Source: Bigelowiella natans CCMP2755
Lineage: Eukaryota; Cercozoa; Chlorarachniophyceae
Assembly: GCA_000320545.1 (NCBI GenBank)
Contig: ADNK01000257.1
Span: forward strand, 1-64,000
DNA: 64,000 nucleotides
Direction of reading: 5' to 3'
Shown here: positions 13,114 to 24,604 of the stretch, in pieces
Numbering within the stretch: the first letter of the stretch is position 1
Layout of the letters: each line of letters starts with the position of its first letter
The notes under the pieces: model-generated
What the model was told of the DNA's origin: nothing
The model's database searches: none
The model's input: only the letters and a program-made list of their open reading frames with translations
Made by a program: the position numbers and the translations under genes

Positions 13114-13797
13114 GTTGTCGTCATCGTCGTCATTTGGTATCGTATCTGACCCCCCCCCTTATCATGATGGCGTTTGTTGTGCTACCTGCAAATATGCCAG
13201 ATTTCGTGACACTGTCCAACTCGACGGAGGGCACCGAGGGGAGCGTCCTGTGCACATCGTCCGAAGGGGGGGGGAGGGAGTGCATGGATGAGCAGGAGGA
13301 GGGGGAAGACTACGACGAAGATGCATCGAAGATCTTACTTAACTGTGACGATGAGGAAGATGATGATAGGACGAGCATCAAACACTCCACAGCTACTCAC
13401 AGAAGAGGCAAGAGTAAGGCGAAGCGATCAACATCTAATCCTACATTGCCGCGCCGCCGCCGCGGGCAATTTGGGCATAGCAAAAAGCGGGTGAAGGGCG
13501 CTCGTGATGATAGGGAGGAGGAGCCGGTTGGTTCTGCTGATGAAGCTTCTATAAATGAGGGAGTGAAGGAAAGAATCGATAACGATGATGTAGATGAAGA
13601 AGGTGATGAAGATGAAAACGTATCATCAGCTCCAGATGATCCTGTCGTTTCCTCGCATCTCCAGCGGCTGAAGGTGTTGAGCAATATAAAGCCATGCCGT
13701 GTTGTTGTGTTCTTGTATTGGTCCACGTAGTTGCTGTTACATACGTCGGAGCTGTACGAAACTTACTTAGTTCCTCTGATAGCGGGTGTTCCGACAG

Positions 13798-13841
<44 letters not shown>

Positions 13842-14138
13842 AACCTATCTTTTCTTTCTTTCTCACTTCATGTATGTGAATATGCTTTCGTTCCACGTGT
13901 ATGGTCAATCCACAAACAAGTTGTCTTGTTGGCAGAGCCCACGCATTTGGCACCCCAGAAAAGGCAATAATCTCACTCGTATGACATTGTTTGATGTACG
14001 CCATCACAGGATCGACTGAATGCTTTGCGGGGCAACGACGATAGGAATGTTGAGTTGTCTCAAAGACGGGCATTCGACAACAAGCCCCCCGGTGGAGAAA
14101 GGCCGATGGGAGAGATTACTCGCGACGACTACGTCTAA
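8676..14138 (+). CDS. NHL-repeat beta-propeller protein with N-terminal signal/anchor
   Basis: NHL repeats form a beta-propeller used for binding. Exons: 8676-8834 (hydrophobic leader LMLVYVFLLSYFILATLM), 9048-9455, 9580-9645, 9736-10042, 10230-10305, 10396-10484, 10782-10840, about 11013-11063, 11307-11387, 11607-11730, 11966-12130, 12338-12387, 12588-12732, 12807-12873, 12968-13052, 13201-13673, 14010-14138 (TAA). Repeat hallmarks include FDSPHGITVDRLGSIYVADT, GNHRIRVI, MTYPYGVCIDKTGNLYIADT, FVADTHNGMIRKVTPAG and FRPYGIALDQFGSIYVADT, so at least five blades are visible, separated by TLAG- and VAG-type strands. The two joins flanking the 11013-11063 exon and the join at 11387/11607 do not keep phase as I placed them, so small exons there are probably wrong. 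The C-terminal part (13201-14138) is acidic and basic low-complexity without a membrane helix. The protein is probably secreted or anchored by its leader. The binding target is unknown. Confidence 0.85.
10053..10103 (+). repeat. (GAT)n microsatellite at the start of an NHL-gene intron
   Basis: The repeat begins about ten bases after the donor at 10043. Read through without splicing it would add a poly-Asp/Glu tail and a stop. Spliced out, the frame gives the NHL-like join GYLDGLALGTEF. Confidence 0.85.
10676..10781 (+). repeat. (TCA)n-type microsatellite ending in a splice acceptor
   Basis: Imperfect ATC/TCA units run from about 10676 up to 10781, and the last unit reads ...atcatcag, directly followed by exon 10782-10840. 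The repeat therefore supplies the AG of the proposed acceptor. Confidence 0.6.
10850..10892. repeat. (CTA)n microsatellite in an NHL-gene intron
   Basis: About thirteen CTA/ACT units just after the proposed donor at 10841. Confidence 0.85.
11748..11781. repeat. (GA)n microsatellite in an NHL-gene intron
   Basis: A perfect GA run between exons 11607-11730 and 11966-12130. Further intronic runs in this gene are (ATC)n at 13080-13111 and (TC)n at 13801-13839, the latter in the last intron. Confidence 0.9.
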
Positions 14139-14399
14139 CGTTGGCAGGAATGATAAAGATGGAAATCACCACATCCGAGAAGAACGAGAGATGTTTAGAC
14201 TTGCACGGAAAAACCCACACACGCATACACACCGAGAGATGGAGAAGCAGGGAGGAGAGCAAAAATGTATCCAAGCAAACGTTGACCTCACAGCCTGGGC
14301 CACTGCTGGGCCAGTTTCGATTAATTTGCCGTAGATTGACAGGAGCAATAAAGCAGAAGATATTGCTATGCCTCTCTAATTGCGCCTATGTATATCAAT

Positions 14400-14439
<40 letters not shown>

Positions 14440-15513
14440 ACAGTCTAGATATATGCATGTACAATGTTGCATGTTTGGAAGCGCTGGTGCTTCACAAGCA
14501 CTACTTAAACACTAGCGAGCCTACATTCAATTATATAACATGTATCATATTACGTTGTCTATTATTACAACGTTAATAAATCTAGATAAAGCAGCTACGA
14601 ATAGAAATGCATCTGGCATATTATCCTTTGCTAATTTCTTGACATTTAATTACGTTCTTAACATGCCCAGTACTTGCGATACCGCGCGCCAAGTTAAAGT
14701 GCGCGAAATCAATTTCATGTTGTGGCCAAGCGAAGAGTCCTTGTTCAGCAGTGTTACTAAGATTGCATTGCAATTAATGTGACACATTGGATACATGCGA
14801 GACTGATGCAATAAAATGATCACATTCTTACGCTTTTGATGGTCATCCGCGATGTAGCTGTGCAAACATGAGATAGACAGGTGGCAATGAAATTGTTATG
14901 TCTTTTAAACAGTTATTCTAATGTATATAATCGTGCTAGTAAACTGCGGCTACATAGCTTGTATATGGATATGAAAGTGGCAAGACGGGTGTGATGAAGT
15001 GATTAAATCTTTTCAATGGTCATCCTGATGGACACGTGGAATGCACGCTTTGTATATTTGTCTGTTGTGTCGCCACGCAGCACATATGAGCGCGCACGCT
15101 ACATACACAGTAAGCACAGTAAGCACCTGCTGCATTTCTAAGGTACTCATATAATTAAATGCATGCTACTGCATAGCACGTGTACAATGATGCAGCCATC
15201 GTGCAACACGTAATTTAGCGACATCGCAAGTGTACGTTCCCAGGGCTTAACTGCGTACTAAATATTGCGAACAGAAAGTTTTATTCTCGTCGATCTCGTG
15301 CGTTGTCACATGGCAAATTATGAAACAATACATGAAGCCAGATCCCGTCGTGCGCTCAATCTGGACATACTCAGCTTAATTTCCATTATACTACACATGA
15401 CTAATCTAAAAAATGTACTTTTTGGGGGGGGGGGGGGGGGGGAGAGAGCTGGTACGCAGAGAGCGCACAGGGTGGCCGAGTGATACAGTAGCGATGGGAA
15501 GCGCTCTAAATCA
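14139..15513. other. Convergent intergenic spacer
   Basis: Separates the 3' ends of the NHL (+) and ankyrin/EF-hand (-) genes. It holds a (TA)n run at 14402-14435, a pure G run of about 18 at 15425-15442 and otherwise AT-rich unique sequence. I see no gene. Confidence 0.6.
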
Positions 15514-17599
15514 CTACTCAATTTTAATTCTAGGTATCTCAGTGTAATTCTGGATAACAGCTTTGAACTCTTCCCACGATATCTGCCCGTCTCCATCCGG
15601 GTCCCCAGACTTTAGCATCTGGTCCACGTTTTGGGGTCCGAACGTGTGGTCCATGTTCACAAGGGAGTCGCTGAACACGCAAGCAACATTTACAATACAT
15701 GAGACCGTACTTTGCACATATGCGTTCAAAATCTGTAACATTAACGACCTTTCTTTTAAAGTTACAATAATATTACCGAATGTCCTTTCGCGATAAGAAG
15801 TTGTTTTTATCCCAATCCATCTTGTCGAACAATATTTTCATCTCACTCCAATCATACTCCCATCTGTCGACCGCTACAAGTGCACCTATTATACGATTGG
15901 AAGATGATAGACTCATAACCATGATAGATTTAGAGAAGAATAAACTGCAAAATACCTTCTGCCACCACTTCTGCTTCGGCATCTACAGAAAACAAAGCAA
16001 GTTAATAAAATAATGTTGCAATAAAATTACTTTCTGTCTTACTTTGTCCAGCTGCAAATAGCTTGCTCTTCTCTTCTGTATAATTAAAGCTAACGTGAGC
16101 TTCTTGTTTTGAATTCGAATCATAACGGCTAACATCACCTTCTTGCTGCTCAAACGGGGAGCCATGGGGCCAACCCAAGATATATTCTGCTATTTCGGGT
16201 ATTTTCGCCTTCTCAGGAGGTGTTTTCTTTCTGTTCGACTTAGCCGTTCTGTTTGTGTTCACCAACATATCAGATTGTTTTCTTTCTGTGACCAACATAT
16301 CAGATTGTTTACGAAAATGTTCCAAAAACTTCGTTTACTTGCTTGCTCCGTTACTCATGAGGATATCGATAACTTGCTTAACGTTTTCTTTGTGCCCTCG
16401 TTCCGCAGCAGAGTGAAGCGGCGTGAGGCCCTTAGCGTTTTTCAGCATGACATCCGCCTGGCCAACTTCGACCAGAGTTTTAACGCAGTCAACTTTCATG
16501 TACCATACACAAGCGTGCAACAAAGACGCCCCAGTTCTAGTTGTAGTCTGGTTTAAATTCAGATGACCCGACTTAATGATATCTCTGTTGTCACGAATAA
16601 TTTTGCAAAATTGATTCTCATCGAGATCTCCTTTCTGCAGCGCAAGAAGCTGGACCAACTCCTTGTACACACGCTCAGCTCGCTGTTTTTTCGTTTCTTT
16701 GGCTTCGACAGCTGATGAATCCGAGTCCGACAATAGCGACGAATCTCCAAGTTTATCCGAAATCTAGGATGTGACTTTTTCGTTAGCAATGAAGCTTCAA
16801 TGCGATCATTGTTAGAGTTACCTCGCTTATTTGTAGTGGTTCATCTTCCTCAACTTCAGAATCGTCATAATAATTCAGAATTTGTTTTCTCCATGCATCC
16901 CTTGCCCCACGAACGCGTTTTATCCCTGTCGTGCGCAAGCATTATGGCCTAGACAGTACGATGTTTCGAATACATAACTCACCTTTGAGATACTCCTTTG
17001 CTGTGCCTTCCATTTTCTTGGATTTAATTATATCCCATGAAGAGAGTCCTTGCTTATTTTTCAAATCCATATTCCCGCCCGCCTTGACAAGCATTCTCAG
17101 GCACGAGCTCACAGTGTCTCCTTTCCTAGCGATATTTTCTGCTAGAAAGTGCATCGGGGTTATCCTGAAATAATAAAAATAGTTATGATATCGAACTTCC
17201 AGTTCATTCTTTCACATAATTTCACCCTCTCAAGTTTTGCAAGTTTGGGTCTGCTTTCCAAGCTAGGAGCCATCTCGTCAGCTGTAAGAGAACAGAGGAA
17301 GAGAATCGAAAAACTGTGAGACAGATAAAAGTAGGTTCGCTTTATTTGCCTCACCTCGGTGTGCCTATACCAAATTGCTGTGTGGAGGAAAGAAGAGGAG
17401 TTCTTTGAAAATTGTCGGTTGAGATTCATCTTGTCTGCATATGGAGCTGCCTCGAGGAGGCATTCTCGAAAAGCAGTCATGTCCTGAAGTGGTCTCGTAT
17501 TAGATTGAATCTTTTCATCTAAACAAAACATACCATTTCTCGGACTTTCACCGAGAAAATCTTGGACAGTTTCTTGAAGGTAGCCTCCGGATCTCCCAT
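15514..17599 (-). CDS. Ankyrin-repeat and EF-hand protein
   Basis: Eleven exons in phase total 1398 bases, giving 465 residues: 17599-17534 (ATG in accATGGG), 17483-17355, 17281-17226, 17164-16983, 16925-16822, 16763-16339, 16248-16139, 16075-16043, 15982-15956, 15885-15777, 15670-15514 (TAG). Ankyrin units are seen early (SSSFLHTAIWYRHTELTRWL, then KADPNLQNLRGITPMHFLA) and again in the sixth exon (GASLLHACVWYMKVDCVKTL, then KGLTPLHSAAERGHKENV). The C-terminus holds one degenerate EF-hand (FDKMDWDKNNFLSRKDI) and one good calcium loop (DPDGDGQISWEEF). A charged linker (KKTPPEKAK) separates the halves. The protein is probably a cytosolic calcium-responsive scaffold; this is inference from domains. 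It is divergent from the thioredoxin-like gene about 550 bases away. Confidence 0.9.
16255..16312. repeat. Tandem 27-28-bp duplication in an ankyrin-gene intron
   Basis: The 20-base core accaacatatcagattgttt occurs twice in direct order (about 16260 and 16291) inside the intron between the exons at 16339-16763 and 16139-16248. Confidence 0.7.
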
Positions 17600-18150
17600 G
17601 GTGGATAAGTTCCGACTTCAATTCCTACTTTTCACTCACCAAGACGGAAATAGTAATGGGATGGGGGAGGTTGTACTTCGTGTGGTGCTTTTGACGTTAC
17701 CGCCTCAATTTCATTTAGTATGCATGTGATTTAGGGGTTACGACAACACCAATTCAGTAAATATCACACAAAATGAGATTTAAAGGATGGCCAGACACAA
17801 CGACAGATAGTTTTCTTTGCCGCAGGATACGGTACGACAAGCATATGTCGGGAGTGGAACAGCACTTCGAAGACAACAACTCCGCAACACAACCGATCAC
17901 CGAGATCTCGAGCATGGCTACCAGGTTTCTTCCAAGCGCTTAGGGAGAAACTGGGTCCGTAGTAGAGTTTGAGGGTTTAGTAATACCATCACATAAATGC
18001 CTTGTTAAAGAAAATATCATTCCGCAAAACTATTCACAGAAATTATGGGGAAATTGATCGTCAGAACTTTCTGAATGCAACGTTTACCTTAATTTACAAC
18101 TCTATCTTCATGCTTGTTAATCCAGGAGGGAGAAAACGGAATAGATTCCT
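17600..18150. promoter_or_regulatory. Divergent promoter region (no gene inside)
   Basis: This 550-base spacer lies between the start codons of the minus-strand ankyrin/EF-hand gene and the plus-strand thioredoxin-like gene, so it should hold both promoters. I see no clear TATA box or other defined element. Confidence 0.4.
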
Positions 18151-19231
18151 ATGAGCCATTCGGAGGATGGAAACGAGTCTAAACAGCTCGTCGGAGACTC
18201 TATTCAACTAGGATGTGTGGTGAGGAAAATCTAAAACTCTTGAAAAAATAGCTGAACTAATTAATATGCACCCAATACTAAAGGTCAGTCCACAGCTCGT
18301 ACAAGCTTTGCAGAACGATAGCGTGTTGCCAGGATTACTAGCCCACCTTACTACATCATTACGTGACCAATTTGGTACTATTATTTACTACACCATCCCT
18401 TCCAAAGTGCTAACTATCCGTTACATTAATCTGATAAGGAAATCCGATGTCTTCCGGAGAATTGAAGGGAAAATTAGTTGGTTTCTACTTTAGTGCAAGT
18501 GAGTTGCCATAATTTGTCCATATATGCACAATCTAGGACTGAAATTTTTCTTGGTACAGGTTGGTGTGGACCATGTCGAGCCTTCTCGCCAGTGCTGAGC
18601 AAAGTACCACCACAGAAAATTGTTACCCGTTTAACACTAATATTCCATCCCTCACTAAAGTTTCATGAAGAAAATATGGACGACTTCCGCGTCGTTCTTG
18701 TCAGCATGGACCGTACAGAGCAAGCGGTACGTTTAATCAGTTTTGAAACAATAATTCAGTGGCTGAAAAACAACTTAAAATAGATGCTGGAATACGCCAA
18801 GGGGAAAGGATTCCTTTGGGTACTATCACTGCATCCTTTAACTAACGGTAGTGGAGTATATTTTCGAATTGAATTATTATGATCAGATTGAGTATCGGAG
18901 CCAGCACAGAGACGACCTTATAAAGGAGCTCGGAATCAACTCCATTCCTTCACTTGTGGTTGTTGATACAGAAGGGAAAGTGAGTACCAAGATTTTCTTT
19001 TTAAATTCTTTTATCAATGGAATAATATGATACTCACATAATCTTCAACACAGGTTGTGACTAACTCAGGAAGGCTAGCAATACAATCGAATCCGGAGGG
19101 ATGTGTAGCAGATTGGAAAAAGGGTAACAAACGCTGATCGTCGCATTTTATTTTCGTCAATGTGATATCGTCTATTCGTAGGGTCAAGTGGATTCAAGCT
19201 TCTAAAGTTCCTTTCATCCTGCTGTTGCTGA
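18151..19231 (+). CDS. Thioredoxin-like protein (nucleoredoxin/tryparedoxin type) with C-terminal Cys triplet
   Basis: Nine exons in phase total 567 bases, giving 188 residues: 18151-18219, 18296-18374, 18439-18498, 18560-18603, 18661-18726, 18784-18819, 18887-18979, 19054-19123, 19182-19231 (TGA). The fold order fits the nucleoredoxin/tryparedoxin branch: GKLVGFYFSAS, active site WCGPC (split over two exons as S|WCGPCRAFSP), then VVLVSMDRTEQA, then IKELGINSIPSLVVVDTEGKV with the cis-Pro strand. The protein reduces disulphides through its two active-site cysteines. The last residues are KFLSSCCC, an unusual cysteine-only tail that could be lipid-modified or redox-active. The N-terminus (MSHSEDGNESKQLVG) is polar, with no targeting signal seen. 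The physiological partner is unknown. Confidence 0.92.
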
Positions 19232-20460
19232 CACTCTTCTCAATACAGGATTGAGATTAGAAAAAATAGAAAATATTTAATTAACTACAAATTGTACGCA
19301 TAAGTTCGTATGCTACAATCAAAGTAATGGTAAAAGTAAAAATAGAAACATTTTAATGGGGGATAACATCAGCGTGTCATCGTGGTGGCTTTCTCTAATG
19401 CTTCTGGCATTAAGAGTAAGAGCCTGAGAAGTATTGCAGCATTTAAAGTTGTCCCCATCTACTAATAAAGTATACGAATCTCTATCAAAATTTCTATTCC
19501 CAGATTTCATTCCTAAAAATCTGCGCTGGCGCGTTTAGTTTACCGAGATAACTCGGACCAGCTGAATGTGTACCAAATTATATTTAAGCTAAGAAATCAG
19601 TCTCACGCAATTGCATATTTGCACTTACTGCATGAAGCTGATCAAAAGGGCACCGGCAGTGCTGACTTCAAAATAGCTGTTACGGACTACTCACATAGTT
19701 CCTCCAATGTTTTTCTTCGACAAGCTGTGCGAAGCGATTTGTCGTTAGATTTGATGTGCAAAGGACCATTGTTCTAGTAGTCATTGTTGTCTAGTTGTCA
19801 TTAGCGAATCAACACGTTTGCAAATGCAGCGTCCAAGTGTGCCAACCTAGCAACGCGCAACTTCGGGTGCAAAAGTGCTCACAACTTGCTGGCCGATGAT
19901 ATTTTTGGTTGATCAGGCTAGCAGGTGGGGCATCATGACACATGCGTGTGCGGAGCATCACATTGCAAACCACTAGCTAGACCATGATGCTCATCAGACA
20001 TGACAAATGTCATGTGTCAATTGCTGGATGGAGCCATGGAGAGTGTTGTGGTGGGTGTGAAGAGCACGTGATCTTTTGCATCGGATTGTTGTGGGGGCAC
20101 GGATCTCGACTTGTCAACGCTCAAACAACGAGCATCACCAGATCACACAAGCAACCAACGATGGTGCTGTGAGGCAACTTGCTAGCTTGAATGATGAGAT
20201 GATCCAATCAGGCTAGCAGGGTGCCATTCATTTGAGACCTGAAGGATCACTTCGCTTCACCGGCCTTGCTTTCATTTCGCGGTTGAATTGCCACAATGAT
20301 GAGGAACACAAACAATGACACCATGCGCGTTCCAGCGAACGAGCAAGTGCACGAACGAACGAAGTGGTGTCCTGACGGTGGAGTTGAAAGGGTCACTGGG
20401 TGTGTGGGTGGACCTGGAAGGATCACAGCACGCCTCAAATCGCGCACTCACATTTCATCC
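19232..20460. other. Gene-free, repeat-like stretch
   Basis: No exon chain was found. From about 19800 the sequence changes character: rich in CATG, TTGC and CTAGC words. A short direct repeat (aatcaggctagcagg-like) occurs at about 19912 and 20206. It resembles other gene-free patches at 24.9-25.3, 29.5-30.4 and 51.7-52.4 kb and may be a repeat family. Confidence 0.4.
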
Positions 20461-20479
20461 AAACGTGGGAGGCAATGAA

Positions 20480-21690
20480 CAATGAACAAGAACAAGAACA
20501 AGAACAAGAACAATGATGACGAACCACACTTCCAAAACGTTGCAAGACGTTTGCAGTGTGCAAAGTGCAGTGCCTCGAACTGGCTTCAGTGAGGACTGTG
20601 ACCAGCAAACCAACTGGCTGGTTTTTCAAAGTGGCACAATTCAGTCATTGTGAAGCAATGACACCAGCGGCAAAGTTCTGGCGGCGCAATAAAAGGCCTC
20701 CACTCTGAGCAAAAGCTTCCTGAAGGCCATGTCCACACAACGATCCACGTGTGGATCGTTTGAGGGGCCCCCCAGCAGAACTTTGGTTTTGAAAGAGTCT
20801 GGAGCGTCAAAGAATGAAGAGCAGAAGGAAGAAGCTGGGCCCAGAGCTGACCTCATGCGCGAGAGAAGTTTGTTTCTCTCTGCATTCAAGTGAGTGCAAT
20901 GATGGATGAGGTGGTTGACACTTTGAACAACTTCAGCATTGCAAAGAGGACAAACCGAGGAAGAGGGGGGCAAATTGCAAACTTCAGCCCTGTGTTCGTC
21001 AGTTTCGCAAGTCCCAGCGCGGAGCTGAAATTTGATCAACACTCCTGAATTGTCATGCCAATCATCGAGATGACACTCAAACAACCTGGAAGCTGGCCTT
21101 CCAATGTGGCTCTTCGCCCAGGCTCTGAGTTTGCAGATTGGGGCATCGGGTTTGACGCACGAACAAAAGCTGCGACACAAGTTGCCATTGGTGGACAGAT
21201 GAGCCCTGACTCTTCGATTGAGGTCAAGATCAACCAGTTTTGGACAGCAGGTCTGGTCCAAGTTGACTGGCGTGTCCAAGCCATGGGCAGAAGGCCACAG
21301 GCAGTGATGCGGTGAAGAACAGACCTGGTGTTGTGACCAACTTGAGCGCAGAGCATCAGCCTGATCCAGGGAAAGGTGCAAAAGATCCTTTGTCATGGAT
21401 TCATCAGGTTGCTGACGTGTCCTGCTCAGGAGGCTCATGAGAGACTTGAACAATGAACAATGAACAACGATGAAGAACCACATTTCCAAAACGCAACAAG
21501 ACATTTGCAGTGCACGAAACGCAGTGCCTCGAACCAACTTCAGTGAGGACCATTTGGTGAAACCAAAAGGAATCAAGAATGGCATGAACAATGATGATGA
21601 ACTGCATTTCCAAAACGTCACGTGACGTTTGCAGTGTGCGAAACGCAGTGCCTCGAATTGGCAAAAAGAGCTGTCACAGATCAAAAACCG
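20480..21690 (-). mobile_element. LINE-type retrotransposon 3' remnant within a tandem-repeat cluster
   Basis: A stop-free minus-strand frame (21684-20641) contains, near its C-terminal half, the Cys/His pattern CPLCNAEVVQSVNHLIHHC followed by THLNAERNKLLSRMRSALG. This is the zinc-binding end (zf-RVT type) that follows reverse transcriptase and RNase H in non-LTR elements. The reverse transcriptase itself is absent, as expected for a 5'-truncated copy. Downstream, toward the element's 3' side, is a run of gaacaa hexamers at 20484-20512 and three copies of a 70-100-bp unit; two of those copies are upstream in the same open frame. The open frame may survive by chance. Orientation is minus. Confidence 0.65.
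20510..21668. repeat. Three dispersed copies of a ~75-bp repeat
   Basis: Copies at about 20512-20595, 21458-21552 and 21590-21665 share the core ttccaaaacg, then a gacgtttgcagtgtgc-like stretch, then agtgcctcgaa, then (in two) ttcagtgagga. They are diverged from one another at a few positions each, and the LINE remnant lies between the first and second copy. Confidence 0.75.
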
Positions 21691-21891
21691 CAGTGATTTG
21701 GAATGTCGTCTTTTGCTGAAGGAATTTGTTGCTCATTTCGTTTTTCGACTCATGCGTTCGTGGCGACTTAACGGGAAGCCTGACGTTTGTAAACAGCTTC
21801 GATTTTAGACTTACGACAAGTAATTCCCAACAATTTTACATGCAAGTAGCTCCAAGTTCGTGAGCCAGACGAAATAGAGCGTTATTGACGA

Positions 21892-22325
21892 ATGGGTTGC
21901 GGTGCCTCCCAAGGTGTGCTAATCGTGAAACCAGCTCAAGGACAAGACGAACAAGAGGCATCCACCCACGAACATAAAGAAACCACTTCTCCTCCACCAA
22001 CAAATTCTTCAATAATGTCCGCGAAAACGAAAATGGCTATTGACTTCGGAGGTTTGAAAGACAACATGTCGCAAATCTTCGCCAAGCATAGCCCTGCCAT
22101 GGTGCCCAAGATACCAGCAATGCTAGCACAGGTGAAGCAGATGGGCTTGGGGGCACTCCGAGGTTTGGTTCAGATGACAAAGCAGAGGATGAATGAGGAC
22201 TTGGAGGTGCCCTTTTTCGATCTGCTCGCTGTCCAGAAGGAAATGACGGATGTGTTCAACTCGAATGCTCCCGCTATGCTGCCCAAGGTCCCATTCTCCT
22301 CCTTTATTTCCACATCCCCCCCCCT

Positions 22326-22384
<59 letters not shown>

Positions 22385-22953
22385 CTCTCTCTCTCTTCCT
22401 TCACTCGATCGCTCAATCGTCGTCAACCCTCTGCTGTGCTGGACATCTCCAATCAGGTAAACGGCATGCTTGGATCCCTTTCTCGTGGAGATTTCACCCT
22501 TTCGCAGCTGTCCGTCATGCTCAAATCTAAGTATAACTACGACCTGAAAACAAAATCTGCGCCCCAGAACATCCTCTCCAATGGGTCCCAAAGCTCGGCT
22601 GCATCGAGTGGGGCGCCGAAAACGGAGTCGAAAACTGCAAATGCAGCTGCTGTCCGACAGTCAAGACCTACTGTAACAACGATAACGAAGGAGACCATTA
22701 CGCAGCAACCTTCTGGAGTACAGAGGGTCATCCAGAAAACTGTCATCGTTAAGGAACAGCAAAAGGATGGTAATGCGGCGCATTACATGCACGCCCTGAA
22801 TCGTTTCCACAACATGTTAAACATTGCGCGCGCTCATGATTGCATATTTATGGACATCCAATGCCATCGCAGGCAGTTTGGTATACACATGTATGAATGC
22901 GCATAGAATTGGATGCCTGCTAGCGATGGTGAACTTGCAAATAATAAAGTTTG

Positions 22954-22992
<39 letters not shown>

Positions 22993-24604
22993 TACATATT
23001 GAGTAGGGAAAATCCCCACCGCAAACGGTTGGAGCAAGGATAGCGATTTTGGAACTCCGAAGGAGTGTCGCGAATACTTGGAAAAATTCAACTTTGATTA
23101 CAGAGATCCCTACGAGTCCAAAAGAGGCCAGAAAATTCACGTGCGATCACATTCACGTTATCACATCGACTTACCTTGCTAAAACGCACATCCTGTATTT
23201 CTTAACATTTAGTTCTTTTGAAAGATCCTCACCAGTGTTAAAATCTCTTCAGTGATAACATGTGTTGCTGCGGTGGCGTTATCATCGTTACTAAAGGAGG
23301 GTCTGGGCGGTTCCATAAATCTTATGTGGGGCAAGAAGTATTATCCACAGGGTGGAAAGGAAATTAAGCTTAACGGGACATACGCTCTCACGTGGCTTAC
23401 TGCACGACTCAAGGAAAGCGCTGAGAAGAAGAATTGCGATTGGAAAGCGTCAGTGGATTTTTCAATTCAGCTTCCCCTATATTGTTTATCCTTTCACCCT
23501 GACCGACGCAGCTATTTGTTCCCTATCTCACCTCTCCTCCTCGCTTATATATCTTCCTCTTCCTTCCTTCTTCCATGTCATCCATCACCTTTTCAGTGTC
23601 CAAGATCTTGTCTTCGACAAGCAATACTGGGCTGAAAAGAAGTGGAAGAGCGATAAAGAATTCAAGAAGATCCTCATCAAATGCATGAGCTACAACTGCG
23701 AAAAGCAGCAGGCTCATACAAAGAAATTTGTCACCCCTGAACTGAGCGACGACCGTAAGGGTATTTATGTTAATAAATTAATAAACGCATATTTGATACC
23801 GTATCATGTCGTTATTTTTGTCCTGTGACAGGGGGAGCAGCCTATGTGAGCTGCATTGCACAATAAATTAATTGCCATTTTTTTGATTTCGGAACATAAT
23901 TAGATATTCACAGATACTCGTGGCGTGTAACGTTGATGGAATACTTTTTTCGCGTGTTATGTCCTTGCTTGAACGAAATAGGAAACGTTGTTCTCAAGGG
24001 AATCGTCGAAGGAGTTATCGAGCCAGACTATCTTGAGTGCGGGCTCCCAACAGTGATGATGTGGGAAAAAGGAGATCAATACGCGTTTGAAGATTTGCGT
24101 GCAAGCTCCTACGTCATGAAATGCCTACTCTTTGCAAAGCTAGGCAAAGCTCCAGGGATGTTTTCGGGCAGCAAAGGAAAAACATACAAAGCTTTGCTTA
24201 AAGCCGTGTTCAATGCCGACATAAAAGATCACAATGATGAGTACACAGGTGAACTCTTGGAAGAAATCAAATATGAGAAGCATGGGGATCAGCGCGACAA
24301 TCGCTTTGTCCATGCATACCTCTATCAATGTTCAAACTGCAATTTTAAATCTTTTTCAAATCTAAATGCTGGGGAGAGTCTTGCCCTGCCGCATTTCATC
24401 AAACGGAGGACGGAGATAAGCAGTCATGCCATGAAGCAGCAGAGTCGTTCTAGTGCAAATCAAAACTCATCAAGCCGTCTGAGAGAAAAACTTGCGTTTG
24501 AAAAGAACGCTCTGCAATCTCACACTAAAAATGGAATGCACCAATTGGCCGACTCTAGCAAAAGGAGAATCAGGGAACTTGAGAAGCAATTAGCGAAGGC
24601 CTAG
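21892..24604 (+). CDS. Orphan protein with myristoylation/palmitoylation-type N-terminus and C-terminal coiled coil
   Basis: Six exons: 21892-22287, 22457-22769, 23007-23140 (or 23156), 23253 or 23297 to 23448, 23597-23754, 23904-24604 (TAG). The start MGCGASQ has Gly2 and Cys3, a textbook dual-acylation signal, so the protein should sit on the inner face of a membrane. A helical region follows (FGGLKDNMSQIFAKHSPAMV, then MLAQVKQMGLGALRGLVQM), then a Ser/Thr/Ala-rich linker, a conserved-looking middle (KECREYLEKFNFDYRDPYES, then LVFDKQYWAEKKWKSDKEFK) and a C-terminal basic coiled coil (RRIRELEKQLAKA). I do not recognise a named family. The fourth intron-exon edge has two in-phase solutions. 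About 600 residues. Confidence 0.8.
22329..22380 (+). repeat. (TC)n microsatellite in the first intron of the orphan gene
   Basis: About 24 TC units roughly 75 bases upstream of the acceptor at 22456. It forms a very long pyrimidine tract. A (TG)n run at 22953-22991 lies in the next intron, close to the acceptor at 23006. Confidence 0.9.

Noticed and set aside
15465-15510. ggtggccgagtg, like the start of a Ser/Leu tRNA
   Set aside because: The remaining tRNA stems cannot be formed.
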